The notes under the pieces: generated by a model
The model's input: only the letters and a program-made list of their open reading frames with translations
What the model was told of the DNA's origin: nothing
The model's database searches: none
Translations under genes and position numbers: made by a program
In this document: positions 32,842-40,607 of the stretch, in pieces
Position numbering within the stretch: position 1 is the first letter of the stretch
How the letters are laid out: each line of letters opens with the position of its first letter
Assembly: GCF_020551945.1 (NCBI RefSeq)
Contig: NZ_JAJBZH010000004.1
Span: 383,353-447,352, forward strand
DNA length: 64,000 nt
From: Cellulosimicrobium marinum
GTDB taxonomy: Bacteria; Actinomycetota; Actinomycetes; Actinomycetales; Cellulomonadaceae
Direction of reading: 5' to 3'

Positions 32842-34326
32842 ATGTCACGACGCATCCTCCTGCGTGCCGCGAAGGACCCGTTCCACGCTCCCGTCGTCGA
32901 GGAGATGGTCCAGCGGGACCTCGTCGCCTCGAACACCGGCAACCTGCTGTTCAGCGACTCGGCGTACCGGATGCTCAGCACGTCCGACGTCGAGGTCGTG
33001 ACGAACGGACCGCGCCTCAACGGCGACCCCTCGCAGGCCGACCGCATCAACGAGGAGTACGACGCGTTCGTCGTCCCGCTGGCCAACGCGTTCCGACCGG
33101 ACTTCCTCCCGGCGCTGCGCCGCCTCACCAGGCTCATCGAGAAGCTGACGATCCCCGTGACGGTGCTCGGCGTCGGCGCGCAGACGGACCTCGACTACAG
33201 CCTCGAGGAGATGGCGCCGCTCGACGACGCGGTGCGCCGCTTCCTCACCGCGGTCCTCGACCGCTCGCCCTCGGTCGGCGTGCGCGGCGAGCTCACCGAG
33301 GCCTACGTCCGCAGCCTCGGCTTCTCGGACGTCGAGGTGATCGGCTGCCCGTCGATGTTCCTGCACGGCGCGGACCTCCAGGTGCGCCCGGTCGGCGAGC
33401 TCGGTCCGGACTCGCGGCTCGCGGTGTCGATCTCGAACTGGGTCGACGGCATCGGCGACCTCGTCATGGGGAACTACGCCCGGTACCCCGGGCTCACGTA
33501 CTTCGCCCAGGAGACGCGCGACCTGCGGCTCATGTACTGGCGCGACGTCGCCGAGGCCGCAGCTGCGACGAACGACGTGCCCGACGTGCTCACGCACCCC
33601 CTCTTCGCGGAGGGCAGGACGGTCTTCCACCTGGGCACGGCGCCCTGGATCGAGGACCTGCGCGGCTACGACGCCGCGTTCGGCACGCGTATCCACGGCA
33701 ACGTCGCCGCGCTGCTCGCGGGCACCCCGGGTTTCGTGCTGTGCCACGACTCGCGCACGCTCGAGCTCAGCCGGTACTTCGAGATCCCGCACGCGCGCAT
33801 GACGGACGTCGCGCCCGGCACCGACGTCGCGGACCTCCTGCGCGACGCCGACTACGGGCCGCTCGTCGCGGGGCACGCGGAGCGGCTCGGCCGCATGACC
33901 GGGTACCTCGCCAAGCACGGCTTCGACACGGTCTTCTCGCCCGGCCAGGACGGCGGGGCGGCGTTCGACGAGCGCGTCGCGTCGATCGCGCACCCCGGCC
34001 CGGCCGAGGTGTGGGACGGGACGGCCGACGACGGGCTCGGGTACCGCGTCGCGTGGCTCAAGGACGCGGACACGCGCACGAAGGAGCGGCTCGCGGAGCA
34101 GAACCGCAAGGTCGCGCAGCTCACGAAGACGGTCCGCACGCTCGAGAAGTCCGCGGCGCGCACCGACGCGCTCGAGAAGGAGCTCGAGCGGCTGCGCACG
34201 CGCACCGCCTCGCTCGAGAAGTCGGTGAAGCAGGTCAAGGCCGTGCAGGCGGTCCCGCTCGCGACGCGCGTGCGCCGGGGCGTCTCGACGCGCGCCCGGC
34301 GCGTGCTCCGGCTCGACCGGGACTGA
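32842..34326 (+). CDS. Polysaccharide pyruvyltransferase-family protein
   Basis: 494 residues. The first 370 fit the polysaccharide pyruvyltransferase fold: RDLVASNTGNLLFSD at the N-terminus, VPVTVLGVGAQT-like ITIPVTVLGVGAQTD, RSPSVGVRGELTEAYVRSLGF, IGCPSMFLHG, then FGTRIHGNVAALLAGTPGFVLCHDSRT, the PEP/donor-site block. Such enzymes transfer pyruvate from PEP to a sugar as a ketal, giving a negatively charged surface glycan. Residues 395-460 are a Lys/Glu-rich coiled coil (LAEQNRKVAQLTKTVRTLEK) and the end is basic, suggesting membrane or complex association. The coiled coil recalls that of the divergently encoded TupA-like protein. It converges on the TarS-like gene with a 1-bp gap. Confidence 0.8.
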   Translation: MSRRILLRAAKDPFHAPVVEEMVQRDLVASNTGNLLFSDSAYRMLSTSDVEVVTNGPRLNGDPSQADRINEEYDAFVVPLANAFRPDFLPALRRLTRLIEKLTIPVTVLGVGAQTDLDYSLEEMAPLDDAVRRFLTAVLDRSPSVGVRGELTEAYVRSLGFSDVEVIGCPSMFLHGADLQVRPVGELGPDSRLAVSISNWVDGIGDLVMGNYARYPGLTYFAQETRDLRLMYWRDVAEAAAATNDVPDVLTHPLFAEGRTVFHLGTAPWIEDLRGYDAAFGTRIHGNVAALLAGTPGFVLCHDSRTLELSRYFEIPHARMTDVAPGTDVADLLRDADYGPLVAGHAERLGRMTGYLAKHGFDTVFSPGQDGGAAFDERVASIAHPGPAEVWDGTADDGLGYRVAWLKDADTRTKERLAEQNRKVAQLTKTVRTLEKSAARTDALEKELERLRTRTASLEKSVKQVKAVQAVPLATRVRRGVSTRARRVLRLDRD

Positions 34327-34327
34327 G

Positions 34328-36256
34328 TCAGCGGCGCCCGCGCACCACGCGGGCGCCCGGCCCCCAGCGGACCACGGACACGCCCGGGTCGAGGTCGTGC
34401 GTGCCGAAGCGCAGGCGCAGGGGCCGCATCCCGACGAACACCGGCAGGTCGACCTCCAGGCGCGCGCCGCCCTCGTCGCCCACGAGGGCTGCGCCCACCT
34501 CCACCTCCTCCGGGCTGCGGCGGCGCAGCCGGGACTGCGCCGCGCGCAGCGCCGCGCCGCCGATCCCGCCGACGCGTGGGTCGCGCTCGGGCGGGGGCAG
34601 GAGCCAGGCGCTCGCGGGCGAGCGCGTGCGGCCGGCGACCTCGACGCCGTCGAGCGGGACGACGAGACGCGTCGGGCCGGTGAGCCGGGCGTCCGACCAG
34701 CGGGGCGTCGCCTGCCCGACGACGGTCCTCGCCGTCTGCCCGACGTCGACGGTCAGGCGTCCCCGCGTGTTGGCGACCGGAACGACGCACGTGCCGTCGA
34801 GCAGGGCGGGTGACAGGCGCAGCGCCGCGCCGACGGGGCGGGTCCAGGACGCGCCCTCGAACGTCGTCTCGGCGTGGACGTCCCACAGGCCCGGTTCGAG
34901 CGGGCGCCCTCCGGCGAGCGTGCGGACGTCCGCCGCGGTGCTCCACTCGAGCGCGAGGCTCGCCTCGTCGCCGCCCTCGTCGACGAGGCGCGGGACGGTC
35001 GTGGTCGGAACCTCCCACGCGACGCGCGACGCGCGGTGCTGGACGACGAGGCGCACACGCGCGCCGTCGAGGGCGGCCGCGGTCTCGTCGGCCCGGCCGC
35101 GCAGGGCCTGCTCGACGGCGCGGGGCAGCGTGCGGCGCGGCACACCGTCGGTCACGCGGAACCGCGGCCCGGGAAAGTCGGGGCCGTGCCACGCGCTCGT
35201 CCCCCGCAGCACGAGGTCGCCGTCCGTCCATCGGCTGGAGACGCACGTCGCGACCGCGTCCCAGCCGGCGTCGTGCCGGGCGAGGTCGCGCAGGGCCGTG
35301 CCCGCGCCGCTGCGGACCAGGCGCGCCGTCCGCCGGGAGCGGACGTCCAAGAGCGGGTCGAGGCGCTCCGGGAGGAACGAGCCGACCACGTCGCGCACGG
35401 TGCGCACCACGGCGTCGCCACGTGACCGTGGGCGCTCGACGAGCTGCTCGTCGAGCCAGCTCAGGGCGCGTACGCGCACCTTGTCGGCCAGGATCGCGTC
35501 GCGCAGCCCCGCGAGCTCCGCGGCGTCGAGCCGCGCGCGCACGTGCTCGAGCACGACCCGGACGTAGTGCCAGTACTCGGCGCTGTCGTCGGAGAAGTCG
35601 GTCGACCCGGTCGCGCCGCCGCGCCGCACCCAGTGGTAGACCGGCACCGACCCGAGCACGCCGACCCGCCGGGCGTGGCGGAGCACGTCGACGGCGAAGA
35701 GGTTGTCCTCCCACAGGTGGTGCGCCCGCTCCGGGAAGCGGATCCCGTGCTCGCGCAGGAACGCGGTGCGGAAGAGCTTGTGGGGCGTCATGGGCGACAG
35801 GACGTCGGCGGGGAAGCCGTCCCGCTCGTGCACGGCGTCCGTTCCGTAGGTCGCGAGGCCCCAGGTCGCGCGGTTGGTGCGGACCTCCTTGGGGTTGAGC
35901 GCGTCGAGCGCGTGCTCGGTCGCGAAGGCGTGTGCGGCACGCAGCCCGTCAGGGAAGAGCGCGTCGTCGTGGTCCGCGAAGAGCACGTACTCGCCCTCGG
36001 CCAGGTCGACCCCGACGTTGCGTGGACGGCTCGGCCACCCCGACGGCTCGATGCGCTCGACGCGCACGTTCGGCCGCGCCGCGGCGATCGCCCGCAGCCG
36101 GTCGGGGGTGTCGTCGGGCGAGCCGTCGTCGACGAAGAGCGTCTCGAACTCGTCGGCGGACAGCGTCTGGGCGTCGAGCGACGCGACGAGCCCGTCGAGC
36201 CCGGGGCCGGACCGGTACGTCGGGACGATGACCGTGACCTTGCGCACGACCACCAT
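34328..36256 (-). CDS. TarS/TarP-like wall teichoic acid glycosyltransferase (GT2)
   Basis: 642 residues. ATG 36256 is preferred because the GT-A domain starts at once (KVTVIVPTYRSGPGLDGLVASL); GTG 36292, directly after the upstream stop, is an alternative. The GT-A half resembles S. aureus TarS/TarP: VDDGSPDD, PSRPRNVGVDLAEGEYVLFADHDD reads in that order (metal site DHDD), LSPMTPHKLFRTAFLREHGI, then WEDNLFAVDVL with the catalytic acidic residue. TarS and TarP add GlcNAc from UDP-GlcNAc to poly(ribitol-phosphate). Residues 330-642 are all-beta in two repeats, comparable in position to the TarS trimerisation and carbohydrate-binding modules. The acceptor fits the CDP-ribitol genes elsewhere in the window. 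Sugar identity is not proven. Confidence 0.78.
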   Translation of the reverse strand: MVVVRKVTVIVPTYRSGPGLDGLVASLDAQTLSADEFETLFVDDGSPDDTPDRLRAIAAARPNVRVERIEPSGWPSRPRNVGVDLAEGEYVLFADHDDALFPDGLRAAHAFATEHALDALNPKEVRTNRATWGLATYGTDAVHERDGFPADVLSPMTPHKLFRTAFLREHGIRFPERAHHLWEDNLFAVDVLRHARRVGVLGSVPVYHWVRRGGATGSTDFSDDSAEYWHYVRVVLEHVRARLDAAELAGLRDAILADKVRVRALSWLDEQLVERPRSRGDAVVRTVRDVVGSFLPERLDPLLDVRSRRTARLVRSGAGTALRDLARHDAGWDAVATCVSSRWTDGDLVLRGTSAWHGPDFPGPRFRVTDGVPRRTLPRAVEQALRGRADETAAALDGARVRLVVQHRASRVAWEVPTTTVPRLVDEGGDEASLALEWSTAADVRTLAGGRPLEPGLWDVHAETTFEGASWTRPVGAALRLSPALLDGTCVVPVANTRGRLTVDVGQTARTVVGQATPRWSDARLTGPTRLVVPLDGVEVAGRTRSPASAWLLPPPERDPRVGGIGGAALRAAQSRLRRRSPEEVEVGAALVGDEGGARLEVDLPVFVGMRPLRLRFGTHDLDPGVSVVRWGPGARVVRGRR

Positions 36257-36292
36257 CCTGACCCGGCCCGGGCGCCCGGGCACGGCCGACAC

Positions 36293-38254
36293 TCAGACGA
36301 CGGTGAGCCTCACCACCGCGCTCGTGGCCCGCGCGACGTTCGCGGACGAGCCCGCGTACACGGCCTTGACCGAGCGCGTGCCGGTCGTCGCGTACCGCGG
36401 CAGCGCCACGGTGAACGTCCCGCGGTGGGCCGCGGTGAGCTTCACGGTCTTGATCCGCGTCGAGCCCACGTAGACGCTCGTGTTCCCCGTCGGGTTGGTG
36501 ACGCCCGGGACGGAGACCTTCACGGTCGCCTTCGCCGAGGTCCCCGCGGGCACGCGGGTCGGGGAGACGCTCAGGGCGACCGTGGACCGCGCCGGGGACA
36601 CGGTGACCGACGTCGCGCCGGAGACGGTGCGCAGCGCGACGTCCGGGTCGGCCGGCGTGAAGACGGCCTTGAACGCGTGCGTGCCGGCTCCGAGCGTGCG
36701 GGGCAGGGCGAGCGAGACCGTGCCCGCCGAGGTCCCGCTCGTCGGGACCGTCACGGCGCCGAGGCGCGTGGTGCCCTCCTTGAACGTGATCGTGCCCGCC
36801 GGGATCGTCCCGTCGACCGCGCCGAGGGTCGCGCGCAGCGTCGCGACCGACGAGCTGCGGTAGGTCTGCGTGGACTTGCTCGCCGTGAGGGTGACCGGGG
36901 GAGCGGCCCGCACGACCACCCGGACGTCGGCGACCGGCGCGACGCCCGTGCCGACGGCGCTCGCGGTGAGGGTGAGCGCTCCGGTCGAGGTCGTGAAGCT
37001 GCGGCCGGCCGGGAGGAACGAGGTGCGTCCGGAGGGTGTGCCCTGCGGCAGGAGGACCTGCTCGTTCTTGAAGGCGTCCGCCGAGTCGGCGGGGGCGAGC
37101 CGCACGACGCGGACGCCGTCGCCGAACCGCAGCGGCAGGCCCTGCGACGTGAGGTCGACCGCGTGGCCGGGCCAGGGCGCGGACGACTGGCGGAACTCGA
37201 CGTAGTAGCGCGAGCGCGAGACGGGGTCGACGACGCTGATCGCCTGGGTCCCCGTAGGGGACCCGAGCGGCGAGAGCCGGACCGTGCGGGTGCCGTAGCC
37301 CGGCGACGTCAGGTGGTCCTTGTGCACGCCGAGCCGCGTGCGGCCGGGGGAGGAGAGGGCCGGCACGCCGACGTTCGGCGCGAGCGCGGTGCCCATGACG
37401 TCGTACGAGTCGACGTACGAGTAGTTGAAGCAGTCCGACGGGAACCGCGTGAGGTTCGGGTCGGGGCGGTTGCCGTCGCACCACACGGTGCCCGCGTGCT
37501 GGAGGCCCAGGTTGTGGCCGAGCTCGTGCGCGAGCGTGTGGGCACCGTCGGAGAGCTGGGCCGCGGTCCGCCCGCCGTACAGGCCGAAGACGATCCCGCC
37601 GTGGCTCGTGCTCGCCGTCGGGGGCACGGACCCGAGGCCGAGCGTGCCGGCGCACGTCGTCTCGCCGAGGTCGCTCCCGCGGTAGGGGGCGAGGACGACG
37701 AAGTGCTCGCGCTGCGCGGGGCCCGCGGTCTCGCTCTCGATCCAGTCCGTGCCGTAGCGCGACGCGCCCGCGCGGTCCCAGATGTCGAGGATGTCGTCGA
37801 CGGTGGCGCAGCGCGCCCCCGCGTACCGGAAGCGGGTGAGGCTCGCGACGGTCGTGCTCACGGCGCCGTCCGACTGGTCGATCCAGTAGTCGTGCACCTC
37901 GTCGGTGAGAGCCGTCGCCTGCGCGTCGGTGATCCAGCCGCCGCTCGGCTTGCCGGTGCCGTCGGCCCAGCCCGGGTCCAGCAGGACGACGTGCAGCGCG
38001 TGCACCGTCGGATCGGCGAGGGAGCGGAGGGCCGAGCGACGCTCCGACTGCGGGGACTCGTACGCGAACGCCTCGTGGTCGACGACGACGTCAGGCCCGG
38101 GTGCGGGGGTCGGTGCCGAGAGGGTCGTGGCGCCCGTGGCGGGCGAGACGAGCCCTGTCACGACGAGCGCGGCCGTCACGAGCGACGCGAACGTCGTGCG
38201 TCGACGGCTGCCGGTCGGGCGCCCTCGGCGGGCAGGTCGGACGTGTGGGTGCAC
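36293..38254 (-). CDS. Secreted metzincin-type zinc metalloprotease with Ig-like domains
   Basis: 653 residues from the GTG at 38254 (AAGGGGGA four bases upstream). An Arg-rich signal peptide ends near SPATGA-T. Residues 45-260 form the protease: the zinc motif HELGHNLGLQH (HExxHxxGxxH, His 243, 247 and 253) and the Met-turn SYDVMGTAL. Residues 260-440 are a beta-rich domain, and the C-terminal 200 residues are two Ig-like (Big_3_5-type) repeats (GTITFKEGTTRLGAVTVP, GNTSVYVGSTRIKTVKL). Extracellular endopeptidase; substrate unknown. The downstream TarS-like gene starts 36 bp after its stop. A -10 (TACCGT) lies at 38299-38304. Confidence 0.85.
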   Translation of the reverse strand: MHPHVRPARRGRPTGSRRRTTFASLVTAALVVTGLVSPATGATTLSAPTPAPGPDVVVDHEAFAYESPQSERRSALRSLADPTVHALHVVLLDPGWADGTGKPSGGWITDAQATALTDEVHDYWIDQSDGAVSTTVASLTRFRYAGARCATVDDILDIWDRAGASRYGTDWIESETAGPAQREHFVVLAPYRGSDLGETTCAGTLGLGSVPPTASTSHGGIVFGLYGGRTAAQLSDGAHTLAHELGHNLGLQHAGTVWCDGNRPDPNLTRFPSDCFNYSYVDSYDVMGTALAPNVGVPALSSPGRTRLGVHKDHLTSPGYGTRTVRLSPLGSPTGTQAISVVDPVSRSRYYVEFRQSSAPWPGHAVDLTSQGLPLRFGDGVRVVRLAPADSADAFKNEQVLLPQGTPSGRTSFLPAGRSFTTSTGALTLTASAVGTGVAPVADVRVVVRAAPPVTLTASKSTQTYRSSSVATLRATLGAVDGTIPAGTITFKEGTTRLGAVTVPTSGTSAGTVSLALPRTLGAGTHAFKAVFTPADPDVALRTVSGATSVTVSPARSTVALSVSPTRVPAGTSAKATVKVSVPGVTNPTGNTSVYVGSTRIKTVKLTAAHRGTFTVALPRYATTGTRSVKAVYAGSSANVARATSAVVRLTVV

Positions 38255-38298
38255 GGGTCCCCCTTGGCGACGGGTCCCGGGACGGGACGGTGCGACGA

Positions 38299-38304
38299 AC
38301 GGTA
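38299..38304 (-). promoter_or_regulatory. -10 box TACCGT for the metalloprotease gene
   Basis: Minus-strand TACCGT in CACTACCGTTCG, 44 bases before the GTG at 38254. Confidence 0.4.
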
Positions 38305-38504
38305 GTGCACCCGAGGGCTCCGGTGCCTCCAGGAGGGAGCGGCGGCCGGGACCGCGGTGCGGAGGGCGGCGGGTGAATTCTTGATCGCCCACCGCGGACC
38401 GACACCTCGCTGACCGTTGCGAACGCGCGCGAGCGCGCGCGGGAGCGTGCTCGGGGGCGTCGAAGGAAGGTCACCGGGATGAACTCCAGACGCCGGGGGT
38501 GCCC

Positions 38505-38510
38505 TACCCT
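38505..38510 (+). promoter_or_regulatory. -10 box TACCCT for the Ig-repeat protein gene
   Basis: TACCCT in GCCCTACCCTTCGG, 48 bases upstream of ATG 38559; the leader contains CTGGAG near the start codon. Confidence 0.4.
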
Positions 38511-38558
38511 TCGGTTGCGTCGATCACGGTGGTCGCACGCGTCGACCCTGGAGCCGAC

Positions 38559-40520
38559 ATGACCGTCTTCCACTCCTCCGCCCGCTTCACCGCGCTCGTC
38601 GCGGCGTCGATCGCCGGCTCGGTCGTGCTGGCCCCGCTCGTGGCCGTCCCGGCGTCCGCGACCGTCGCGACCCTCACCGTCGCCGCCGCGGGCCCCGCCG
38701 CGACGGTTGACGAGCCGCGCGCCGTGGTCGCGCCCGACGCCCCGCCCGCGCTCGACGGCGTCGCGCGCGTCGGCGGGTCCGTGAGCGTCGCCACGGGAGC
38801 GTGGCTCCCGGACGACGTCGCCCTGACGGTCGCGTGGTTCGCGGACGGGACGAGGATCCAGGACTCGGACGTCTCGCTCGTCCTCGCCCCGGAGCTTGCG
38901 GGCGCCGTCCTGCACGCCGAGGTCACCGGCGCGCTCGCGGACGAGGGGTCGGTCCCCGTGACGGTCGCGTCGGAGACTGTCGTCGTGGAGCCCGGCGAGA
39001 TCGTCGGCAGCGCCCCGACGGTGACTGGGGCCGCCGTCGTCGGGACGACCCTGCGCGCCGACGCCGCGTGGTCGCCGGGGACGGTGACATACCGCTGGAC
39101 GCGCGACGGCGCCCCGGTCGACGGCGCAACCTCCCCCGAGTACACCGTGACCGCCGCCGACCTCGGCGCGCGCCTCGCGGTGACCGTCACCGCGCAGGCC
39201 GACGGCTACGCCACCCGCGTCGAGAGCTCGGCCGTGACGGCGCCCGTCACCGGTGTCCTGTCCGGCGCTCTGCCCCTCGTCACGGGGGTCGCGTCGGTCG
39301 GTTCGACGCTCACGGCCCAGCCCGGGTCGTGGTCCGTCTCCGCTGCACTCGGCTACCAGTGGACCCGCGACGGCGTCGCGATCGACGGCGCCACCGCGCG
39401 CACCTACGTCCCCGTGCCGGGTGACTTGGGGACGCAGATCGCGGTCGTCGTCACCGGTAGCGCGGCGCACCACCCCGACCTCGTCCGCACGAGCACGGCC
39501 GTCACGATCGTCGCGGGGACGTTCTCGGCACCCGCGCCGAGGATCTCGGGGACAGCGCAGGTGGGCAAGAAGGTCACGGCGTTGTCGGGGACGTGGTCGC
39601 CGACCGCATCGCTGGCGTACCAGTGGAAGGTGGACGGCAGGGCGATCACGGGGGCGACGTCGTCCTCGTACACGCTGCCGGCGAGCGTGCACGGCAGGAA
39701 GATCACGGTCACGGTGACCGGGACCGCGGACGGCTACGCGACGTCCAGCGTGGCGAGCGCCGCGGTGACCGTCGCAGCGGGGGCGTTCTCGGCGCCGGCG
39801 CCGGCGGTCTCGGGGACGGTCCAGGTCGGCAGGCGGCTGACGGCGTCCGCGGGCACGTGGTCGCCGAAGGCGTCGTTGGCGTACCAGTGGCGGGCGAACG
39901 GGGCGGCGATCAAGGGCGCGACGTCGTCGTCCTACACGCTGCCCGCGAGCGCGCACGGCAAGAGGATCACCGTCACGGTGACCGGTCGGGCGACGGGCTA
40001 CGCGACGAAGAGCGTGACGAGCCGGGCGACCGCCACCGTCGTGAAGCCGTTCAGCCGGACGGCCACCCCGAGGATCACCGGCACCGCCCAGGTCGGCAAG
40101 ACCCTCACGGTGTCCCCGGGGACATGGTCGCCGAAGCCGTCGTTCTCCTACCAGTGGAAGGTCAACGGGCGCGCGGTCTCGGGCGCGACGTCGTCCACGT
40201 ACAGGGTCCGGACCGCCGACAAGGGCAAGCGCATCACCGTGACGGTCACCGCCCGGCGCTCCTCGTATGTGACCGCCTCGCGCACGAGCGCGGCGACCGC
40301 GGCGGTGAAGGCCGCCCCGCGGCCGAGCCGGACGACTCCGGTCAACAACGGGTGGGACTGCCCGTCCTGGGCCCCGATCAAGGGGAACCGCTCGAGCAGC
40401 GGCGACTGGATCTACCACGTCCCGGGCGGTCGGTGGTACGACCGGACGAAGCCCGAGGAGTGCTTCGGCTCGACCGCCGCCGCGAGGGCTGCGGGCTATC
40501 GCCCCTCGAAGAACGGCTGA
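38559..40520 (+). CDS. Secreted Ig-repeat surface protein with C-terminal IKGN/YHVPGG domain
   Basis: 653 residues; ATG 38559 follows GGAG. A signal peptide (TALVAASIAGSVVLAPLVAVP) is followed by six Ig-like units of about 88 residues. The pattern is VGxxLTAxxGTWSP, LxYQWxxxGxxI, GATSSSYTL, GKRITVTVTG; the first unit is degenerate and units 4 and 5 are nearly identical in DNA. The final 55 residues form a small Trp/Cys domain with WDCPSWAPIKGN, IYHVPGGRWYDRTKPEECF and AARAAGYRPSKNG. I know this motif from the ends of actinobacterial secreted proteins and nucleases (sometimes called the sunset domain), where it may bind metal through its two Cys. Likely an adhesin-like or wall-associated protein; no enzyme domain is present. 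Confidence 0.8.
   Translation: MTVFHSSARFTALVAASIAGSVVLAPLVAVPASATVATLTVAAAGPAATVDEPRAVVAPDAPPALDGVARVGGSVSVATGAWLPDDVALTVAWFADGTRIQDSDVSLVLAPELAGAVLHAEVTGALADEGSVPVTVASETVVVEPGEIVGSAPTVTGAAVVGTTLRADAAWSPGTVTYRWTRDGAPVDGATSPEYTVTAADLGARLAVTVTAQADGYATRVESSAVTAPVTGVLSGALPLVTGVASVGSTLTAQPGSWSVSAALGYQWTRDGVAIDGATARTYVPVPGDLGTQIAVVVTGSAAHHPDLVRTSTAVTIVAGTFSAPAPRISGTAQVGKKVTALSGTWSPTASLAYQWKVDGRAITGATSSSYTLPASVHGRKITVTVTGTADGYATSSVASAAVTVAAGAFSAPAPAVSGTVQVGRRLTASAGTWSPKASLAYQWRANGAAIKGATSSSYTLPASAHGKRITVTVTGRATGYATKSVTSRATATVVKPFSRTATPRITGTAQVGKTLTVSPGTWSPKPSFSYQWKVNGRAVSGATSSTYRVRTADKGKRITVTVTARRSSYVTASRTSAATAAVKAAPRPSRTTPVNNGWDCPSWAPIKGNRSSSGDWIYHVPGGRWYDRTKPEECFGSTAAARAAGYRPSKNG
39004..40311 (+). 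repeat. Tandem 264-bp Ig-domain coding repeats
   Basis: Five successive units with a 264-bp period (for example GTTCTCGGC at 39521 and 39785). Units starting near 39526 and 39790 are the most similar, suggesting recent duplication or conversion. Confidence 0.7.
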
Positions 40521-40543
40521 TCCCCGGCACGTGCAGCAGGACG

Positions 40544-40581
40544 GCGGTGGGCCGGCACCCGAACGGGTACCGGCCCGCCGC
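40544..40581. terminator. Strong hairpin terminator between convergent genes
   Basis: GCGGTGGGCCGGCACCC / GGGTACCGGCCCGCCGC form a 17-bp stem with two G-U pairs around a GAAC tetraloop, between stops at 40520 (+) and 40608 (-). No T-tract. Confidence 0.7.
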
Positions 40582-40607
40582 TGTGCGTCCTGGCGTCGCG
40601 CTGCGGG

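Larger units (their letters stand above)
38255..38558. other. Divergent intergenic region with two promoters
   Basis: 304 bp between the metalloprotease (-) and the Ig-repeat protein (+). It holds the two -10 candidates at 38299-38304 and 38505-38510 and an alternating GCGCGC run near 38425-38440. No gene with a supported start is seen. Confidence 0.5.
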
